From Peltaster fructicola (Eukaryota > Ascomycota > Dothideomycetes): DNA of 64,000 nt. Below the pieces are notes generated by a model. The model saw only the letters and a program-made list of their open reading frames with translations, was not told where the DNA came from and searched no databases. Below, in pieces: positions 57,554 through 64,000 of the stretch (position 1 is its first letter; each line of letters begins with the position of its first letter). Location: assembly GCA_001592805.2 (NCBI GenBank), contig CP051141.1, forward strand, positions 1,612,001 through 1,676,000, given 5' to 3'. A program made the position numbers and the translations under genes.

Positions 57554-59213
57554 ATGGGTACTTCGCAGAGCACAGAGCAGAAGCCAAACTCAATTCCAGC
57601 GTCTCCGGCATCAAGTGCGCCAGGCAAGCAGCAGGTCGCACGACGAAAAGAGAGCGCCCAGACATTGTCACAAACCTCATCGAGATCGAGCAATGCACCA
57701 ACAGCCGCTTTGATATCGACTTCGAGCCCGTCGACAAGCATTGCCCAGCCGACCAAAGCACATGCTATCGTGACACAAAGCCCCGCCGCATCACACACGA
57801 GAGCTCGATCGATTACTGCTCCTATACCACCACACGTCACTGCAGAGAATGCTACCGATAGCCTAAAGTCAGGCTCGCCAGGTAGCGAGCACGCACCAGC
57901 CTCCCGAGCGTCGACCTTGCCTCTACCACATGCTACACCTCCAGAAGTTGACGCAGCACCCTCTCCCGTTTCCCGACCTGTAGATGTCCCTTCCTCCCAC
58001 AACACCCACCATGAGCCTGACGACTTCATACCATCTGGCCTTCCGAGCGACGAGTCTCCCTATGGCCACATCACGAGCACGTTCAGTCGGCCACCTAGGC
58101 TGCCATTGCCTATTGAAGAGGAGGCACATGCACCTGGATCGCCAATAATATCACCTCACGACATCAGTACTCCTCTCGATGAGAAAGAAGTAGAAGGAGG
58201 GCTTCCACGACGGACCAGTGTTTTGAGTTCGACGACTGCCGACGACGATGAGATAGGCGAGCATGACTTGTACCAGGGTGATCAGTCTGGTCCGACGGTA
58301 CCCACCATCATCGAGTGGAAGGGTGAAGGTGGTAAGGTCTTCGTGACAGGAACGTTTGTGATGTGGGAACGAAAGTTTAAGCTGCATCGTAACAAGGACA
58401 CTGGCACTTTCTCAACTATCCTGCAGCTGAAACCAGGCACGCACCATATTAAGTTCTTGGTGGATGATGATATGATCACCTCGCCTGATCTCCCTACGAC
58501 CGTCGACTTTACGAACATTCTTGTAAACTACATTGAGATCGTGGCACCACATCCAGGACCTGACGATGAGCCCGAGCCGCGTCCTTCAGAGCCGGTCGAC
58601 ATTCCTGGAGCCGCAACCACTGCAGGACAGGCAGAGGGCACTGACCAGCCAGCTGCTACACCAATACCTATCCGTGGAGCACAAGTCGATAGCGACACAG
58701 TCTCGCCACAGCCAGCCTCTGTACGCGAGCCCATCCCGATCCCGGCCTCAGTACCTCGGAGCAAGGCTCCCTCCCCAACCATAAACGCGAAGGACGAGGC
58801 AGAGGAGAAACCTCCAAAGCAATTCGTCCCTCGTGGTGAATATACTCGAGAAATACCGCAATTCCTGCTGGATCTTGATCGATACGCGACTCCCGAAGAT
58901 GAGCGCTTTCAGAGAGCTTCTCGTGTGTCAAATACCTTACCACATCCGCCATCGCTGCCCATGTTCTTAGGCAAGAGTATTCTGAACGGTGCTACACCAC
59001 ACAAGGACGATGCCAGTGTGTTGATCATGCCCAATCACACCGTTCTAAACCATCTGGCTACGAGCAGTATCAGAAGCGGTGTTCTTGCGACGAGTGGCAC
59101 TACGAGGTACAAACGAAAGGTAAGATTGATTCTGACGCTGTCAGGCTTTGTACTAACAACACTTCTAGTTCCTCACGACTATAATGTACAGACCTACATC
59201 AGACGACAGCTAA
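57554..59213 (+). CDS. GAL83: AMPK/Snf1 beta subunit (Gal83/Sip1/Sip2 type)
   Basis: Exons 57554-59119 and 59169-59213 (49-nt intron) give 536 residues. MGTSQS carries an N-terminal Gly suited to myristoylation. After a long disordered Ser/Pro region comes the glycogen-binding domain: PTIIEWKGEGGKVFVTGTF, VMWERKFKLHRN, LKPGTHHIKFLVDD and VNYIEIV. The C-terminal complex-forming domain contains IPQFLLDLDRY, HPPSLPMFLGKSILN, VLIMPNHTVLNHLATSSIR and, across the intron, YKRKFLTTIMYRP. This subunit links catalytic Snf1 to the gamma subunit and directs it to substrates in glucose signalling. Without splicing the frame runs on for about 80 residues that lack similarity, so the intron is well supported. 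Confidence 0.96.
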
Positions 59214-59737
59214 ATCGGATCTTTCGTTCGTCCTTTGCGAGATCGATCGGCAGACTCGATATAGACTTCATGATTGTGAACGATAGAAAAGCACAGGCGT
59301 TGGAGGCAGCCGACCATGTCAGCCAATGTGTGTTGTATCGAATACAGATCTGCTCACTAGCAATGTACACGATCTGTCAGTTCCACTGTGCTCATGATCT
59401 TCTTCTTTTAGCGAGATGCCATGAAGACCCTGGTCATATGCATCTCTGCTGATCTCCAGTCCTTTTTCCACCCAGACAACATTGCAATTTCGCATGAGCT
59501 CTACAGCACACGCTATCATGTCTCACGAACGAATGCTGCATTCTTGTCTCCCTAGAACGTACATATACATGTACTCTCGCTCTCGCATCCAAGAGTCATG
59601 ACGTCACACAGAGCCGTTTAGTACAAGCTTCGACTGCAGAAGAAGAGCTATGGATCACAGAGAGCTGTACACAGTTGTGATCCGAACATCATAATAAGGG
59701 AAAGTTGTAATACAGGTTGTGCTCGGAGCAGCTCAAG
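59214..59737. other. Intergenic region
   Basis: 524 bases with no supportable gene: 3' UTR of the Snf1-beta gene and promoter of the methyltransferase. Confidence 0.6.
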
Positions 59738-60886
59738 ATGTCGACCTACTACGGTAAGAGCATCAATTGGCACATGTACTCACGCTGATGACCAGACAGA
59801 TCAATTGGTTGAACAGGTCGTGGATGGCGGATACCTGCCAACACCTCTCTTGCGTGTCGGCATTCGCAGACAGATGAAAGAGAGAGTCGACATCATCAAG
59901 GCGACCTCGCTCGGCGACAGCACAGATACAAAGATGGCTTACGTTGAAGCTCTCAGGTCACGACCTATTGCTATCAACACTGCAGACGCGAATACACAAC
60001 ACTACGAAGTCGGCACTGGTGTACTTAGCGAGTCACTTGGCCCGCGAATGAAGTACTCATGCTGTCTCTACCCGAAAGGCGGTGAGACGCTGGCACAGGC
60101 TGAGATCGCCATGCTGGAGCTTTACGTGCAGAGAGCTGGCCTCAAGGATGGGATGAAGATCTTTGATCTTGGGTGAGTGAGCTTGTCGATCTAAGGCCAC
60201 TGCACTAACACCTGGGCAGTTGCGGTTGGGGCTCGCTCAGTCTCTACCTCGCAGAGATCTTCCCGAACAGCTCAGTGGTGGCATTCTCGAATTCGCGCAC
60301 GCAGAAGCAGCACATCGACGCTCAAGCTGCTAAACGCGGCTTCAAGAATCTTGAAGTCGTGACTGGAGACATCGCTGTCTATGACTTCAAGGGAACACCT
60401 CTGGAAGGCACATTTGACCGTGTGCTTTCGATTGAGCTTTTCGAGCACATGAAGAACTATGAGCTCCTCCTTGCCAAAGTAGCAAGCCTACTGAAGCCTG
60501 CTGGCAAGCTGTTTGTGCACATCTTCGCGCATAAGACTACACCATATGACTTCGAAACGGGATGGATGACAGAGCACTTCTTCACTGGTGGCACTATGCC
60601 TTCTGCCGACCTGCTGCTGTACTTCCAGAAAGATCTCAACATCGAGCGACAATGGTGGGTGAATGGTAAGCACTATGGTAAGACCTGTAACGACTGGTTT
60701 GCAAAGATGACTGCCGCCAAGAAGGCGATCTGGCCACACCTCGAAGAGACGTACGGCAAGGACCAGACGTTGAAATGGTTCCACAGATGGCAAGTCTTTT
60801 ACCTGGCATGTGCAGAGCTCTTCGATTACAATGACGGCGAGGAATGGGGTGTGTGTCATTATCTGTTCAGCAAGCCTGGGAAATGA
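59738..60886 (+). CDS. Cyclopropane-fatty-acid-synthase-like SAM-dependent methyltransferase
   Basis: Exons 59738-59753, 59800-60172 and 60220-60886 (introns 46 and 47 nt) give 351 residues. The first exon codes for only MSTYY plus one base. MKYSCCLYPKGGETLAQAE and the SAM-binding FDLGCGWGSLSLYLAE (split by intron 2) are CFAS hallmarks, as are VVAFSNSRTQKQHIDAQA and DRVLSIELFEHMKNY. The closing region WFHRWQVFYLACAELFDYN matches the family's C-terminus. Members include bacterial cyclopropane synthases and plant N-methyltransferases of the coclaurine type. The fungal function is not established and could be lipid or small-molecule methylation. Confidence 0.92.
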
Positions 60887-61794
60887 TCGTATCCACTGCA
60901 ATACAGACTATAGTAGGCTGTACATCGTCTCTTGTTCCCACATGCCTGGGCTACGCCCTCCTGGTGTGTGCTCGTGCCTTGTAACGCCTAATATGCCGTG
61001 CTCTTGTGCTGTATTGTGCATATTGCTTGTGTGGCTTCGTCGCTTGTATGGTTGCGCGTTTCGCTCAATGGTCCCATGGATGCCTCCAGCCAAAGAGTAC
61101 AGGTCCATCGTGTCGAAATCGGTAAAAGAGCTGTGGCTGAGATCAGTATTGAAAGCTCCTTGAACATGACGAGTCGAAGCATACCCAGAACCACATTGCT
61201 GCACCAAGGCCAGTTGCGGCAAACCTGTAAAGCGGACGCGCAGGATGTATGTGGACAGGATGTCCTGGATATGGGTTCTTGGCCATACCTGCGACGATAT
61301 GATGTGGACGTCGCTGATGTACAAGATGACAAGGTCAAGCATCAAGCATTGAAGTCGTGATGTCCTCTCCTGCCAAAAGCTTGGGCGGCACGGCCCTGTA
61401 GTGGCCCGGCGCAGCTAGCCTTCACATTTCCATCCAGCAAGATCCAGGTGACTACTTTAGGACGACGATGTGAAGTTGCCGACATCACTCTGGTGAGTAT
61501 GTCACCTCCATCGCGTACGCGAATTGTCGCGCAATTTTCATTCTTATCGTCAACTCCCGCAACTACAGCTTCACTCACTCAACCCGCCGTACGCGCAGAT
61601 CCTAGCGCAACTAGCAGCCCTCACGCACTCGTCCCAAGCCACACACGATAGCACTTTCACCAGTCGCAAAGCCAGCTGCTGACTTCATAAGTGCTATCAG
61701 AGACACAGACACGAGCGCATATAGTACACATCCATTCAGATCGATCTCAAACACCACCAAAAGCGCTGGTCGCATTCATACTTCACATTCCACC
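60887..61794. other. Intergenic region upstream of BUR1
   Basis: 908 bases. Open frames of up to 145 codons overlap on both strands and have no domain. The final 250 bases are C/A-rich and look like a leader. Confidence 0.55.
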
Positions 61795-63573
61795 ATGGAC
61801 GATCCGACACAACGACGATTTAGAGGGAGCGCAAAGCTCTCCGACTACGAACTTGATAATGAAAAACTGGGTGAAGGTACATTCGGCATAGTTACGAAAG
61901 CGAGGAGCAAGAGAACTGGTGCCGTCGTGGCTCTGAAGCGAATACTGATGCACAATGAGAAAGATGGCTTCCCGATTACAGCATTGCGTGAGGTCAAGCT
62001 TCTCAAGTTGCTCTCACACAAGAACATCCTCAGACTCGAAGAAATGGCTGTTGAAAGACAATCAGGTATGGTACGCGACACTGTAGCACTTCGGCCACTG
62101 ATGACTGGATAGCTGAGGACAAGACGAAGAGCGGCAAGCGACGTGCGACGCTATACATGGTCACTCCATACATGGACCACGATCTGAGCGGAATGTTGAC
62201 CAATCCTGATATCAACTTCTCGGAACCACAGATCAAATGCTACATGCAGCAACTATTGGAGGGAGTGCGGTACTTGCACGCAGTAAGTAGTATGAGGGAA
62301 CGTATCGCTCCATCTGACGCAGTACCAGTCGCACATTCTTCACCGAGATATGAAGGCGGCCAACATCCTCATCTCGAACAAAGGCCTCCTGCAAATCGCC
62401 GATTTTGGTCTTGCGAGACACTACGAAGGACCTACTCCAAAATCCGGTGACGGAAATGGCGAAGCCGTGCGCGACTACACGAGCCTTGTCGTCACCCGAT
62501 GGTACCGACCGCCAGAACTGCTTCTCACACTCAGGCGATATACACCAGCTATCGATGTGTGGGGTGTAGGATGTGTGTTCGCGGAGATGTACGAGCGCAA
62601 ACCGATTCTCGAAGGAAGGACTGACGTCGATCAATGTGTCCGCATCTTTCAGCTCATCGGCTCACCTACGGATGAAACTATGCCAGGCTGGCACAAACTC
62701 CCTGGCTGCGAAGGTCAAAATCAATGGGACTACAAGAAGGGCGACATCGATCAGAGATTTGGTAGTCGCATGAGTAAGACTGGGCTCGAACTGCTGAAAA
62801 AGATGCTGTGCTTAGACTGGCGCAAGCGAGTGAACGCCATAGATGCGCTCGCACATCCGTACTTTACCACAGCACCGCTGCCTGCAGATCCTTCGCAACT
62901 GCCAACCTACAAGGACAGCCATGAACTTGACTCTCGTAAGCGAGGTCACAACAAGGAGAGAGCACTACCAGCTGCGCCTGCAGGTGGCACTGTCGGCATG
63001 GGTCCTGACGAGCAAGTCTACGGACAGGATGCATATGGCAATGGCAATGGCAATGGCTATGGCTATGACCGCCAACGGCGAGACCGCGGACCTTCTTCCA
63101 ACTATCCACCTAGGCCAGATGACAGGTACGGCGCACCCACAAATGGCACTCGTCAGCCAGCTTGGCGACAAGACCAAGAACGTGAAAGAGCTAGAGCTGC
63201 GCCTGCGAATGGTCATGCGCTGCCACCACGACCCAACGGCTTGCCAAATCGTCCTGACACTGGACCACCACGAGGACCACCTGGTAGGACAAACGGTTCT
63301 GCTGACACATATGTCCCTCGCTATGGAGACCGATCGCGCGACGATGGCTACGAGCGAAGTCGCCAGACATATCGTGATCCAGATGCACCAGATCGGCGAC
63401 GGGATCAATATTCAGCTCGAGACGATCGCGACTATCAGCGTCGTACACGGAGTCGAAGCCCAGAACGATCTGAAGCAAGGTGTGTACTATGAGGCCTTGC
63501 TGTGAGGATGACTAACATATCATTTAGGCGGGAAAGATTGCAAAACCGCGAACGAGAAATGTATCGGAGATGA
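61795..63573 (+). CDS. BUR1: Cyclin-dependent kinase Bur1/CDK9
   Basis: Exons 61795-62065, 62113-62282, 62329-63479 and 63528-63573 (introns 46-48 nt) give 545 residues. The glycine loop is [12 protein letters not shown], and the cyclin-binding helix reads PITALREVK, the CDK9 form. HRDMKAAN is the catalytic loop, [11 protein letters not shown] the DFG region, and [17 protein letters not shown] the activation loop, lengthened by a Gly/Asn-rich insert. Bur1 with cyclin Bur2 phosphorylates Spt5 and the polymerase II tail to support elongation. The C-terminal 180 residues are disordered and Arg/Asp/Gly/Pro-rich, ending in [19 protein letters not shown]. Fungal CDK9 tails of this kind bind partners or RNA. 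Confidence 0.96.
63037..63066 (+). repeat. GGCAAT/GGCTAT hexanucleotide repeat
   Basis: Three GGCAAT units followed by two GGCTAT units code for Gly-Asn and Gly-Tyr pairs in the disordered tail of the Bur1 kinase. This short repeat may vary in length between strains. Confidence 0.8.
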
Positions 63574-63914
63574 AGAATGACACGATCGATAGCAGTACAA
63601 GCACATCGGCTGCAACAACTACCAGAAGCATACGGCCACTGCACATAATCAGCGCCTCAGCATTAAGCGCTTGTCACGATCAAGATATAATGCCTGCGCA
63701 GTATCATTACAGTAATACATGTACACGTACGACACCACGAACAACGAGTCTCGATGGTGACGCGCAATAGTCATTGGCTATGTACATTGTGTTTGCGCCA
63801 TGTGGTGGATTTGGAATGTGAGCACGATGTGGCATTCCGACGAAGCGGTCTCTGGCATACAGCAGCGCGTTCTCGCATCCATACTGCGAAGATCATAGTA
63901 CCTTCAGCATTATG
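63574..63914. other. Intergenic region at the window end
   Basis: 341 bases between BUR1 and a probable convergent gene. No gene of its own is seen. Confidence 0.5.
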
Positions 63915-64000
63915 CTAGGCATCATGACTTCCAGACTTGCCCTTCGGTCGCTCTGGCTGACCACCTTGTGCAGTGGCGTTGATGCCTTCTGGCGCATGAA
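63915..64000 (-). CDS. C-terminal tail of a minus-strand gene cut by the window end
   Basis: A frame open from the window edge to TAG at 63917-63915 codes for 27 residues rich in Gly, Gln, Pro and Lys (APEGINATAQGGQPERPKGK). The composition looks like a disordered protein tail rather than random sequence. Too little is visible to name it, and it might be chance. Confidence 0.35.
   Translation of the reverse strand, partial: HAPEGINATAQGGQPERPKGKSGSHDA

Noticed and set aside
52600-60886. Secondary-metabolite cluster suggested by an oxidoreductase, P450, membrane protein and methyltransferase in a row
   Set aside because: No backbone synthase, transporter or pathway regulator is present, and conserved genes (Snf1 beta, sulfite-oxidase-like) are interspersed.

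Overview
The window is nuclear DNA of a filamentous ascomycete (Pezizomycotina, most likely a dothideomycete; the class is an inference from gene style, not a computed placement). The evidence is densely packed genes on both strands, nearly all interrupted by introns of 40-57 nt with GT..AG ends and CTRAC-like branch sites. The gene content is typical of fungi: Cef1/Cdc5, a HAL-type kinase, Urc1, Rheb, and serine/threonine-rich secreted proteins. I find 35 protein genes (two cut by the window ends) and one tRNA gene with an intron. I see no transposon, virus-like element, CRISPR array or obvious secondary-metabolite cluster.

Layout. 0-8 kb: the end of a peptidyl-tRNA hydrolase, a very large mucin-like secreted protein, and a Gln/Ser/Arg-rich protein. 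8-18 kb: Rheb GTPase, a cysteine-rich gene with an in-frame stop, elongation factor Elf1, Urc1, tRNA-Leu(UAG), WDR48/Bun107. 18-31 kb: succinate dehydrogenase assembly factor 4, an alpha/beta hydrolase, secreted and hypothetical genes, Cdc5 (frameshifted in this assembly), a conserved Tyr-rich protein, and then the widest gene-poor stretch (2.5 kb). 31-46 kb: long-chain-base phosphate phosphatase, SAT4/HAL-type kinase, F-box-like protein, membrane GNAT acetyltransferase, TilS-like tRNA-lysidine synthetase, a diverged histidine acid phosphatase, and a polytopic membrane protein. 46-64 kb: ribosomal protein S1/S3a, Ham1, Fap7, an Imo32/ABHD11-type hydrolase, a small secreted protein, a sulfite-oxidase-like molybdoenzyme, a cytochrome P450, a membrane protein, the AMPK/Snf1 beta subunit, a CFA-synthase-like methyltransferase, and Bur1 kinase.

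Most of the genes are housekeeping and do not form one pathway. Loose themes are transcription and splicing (Elf1, Bur1, Cdc5), translation (peptidyl-tRNA hydrolase, S1, Fap7, TilS, tRNA-Leu), nutrient signalling (Rheb, Snf1 beta, HAL kinase) and lipid metabolism (LCB phosphatase, P450, CFAS-like enzyme). The points most worth checking are the Cdc5 frameshift, the in-frame TAA in the cysteine-rich gene near 10.07 kb, the histidine phosphatase that lacks its usual second active-site motif, competing splice donors in the Imo32-like gene, and two convergent gene pairs whose stop codons are one base apart. I found no convincing new multi-gene system.

Exon coordinates were worked out by hand from reading frames and splice signals. 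Where a start or junction is uncertain, the entry says so.
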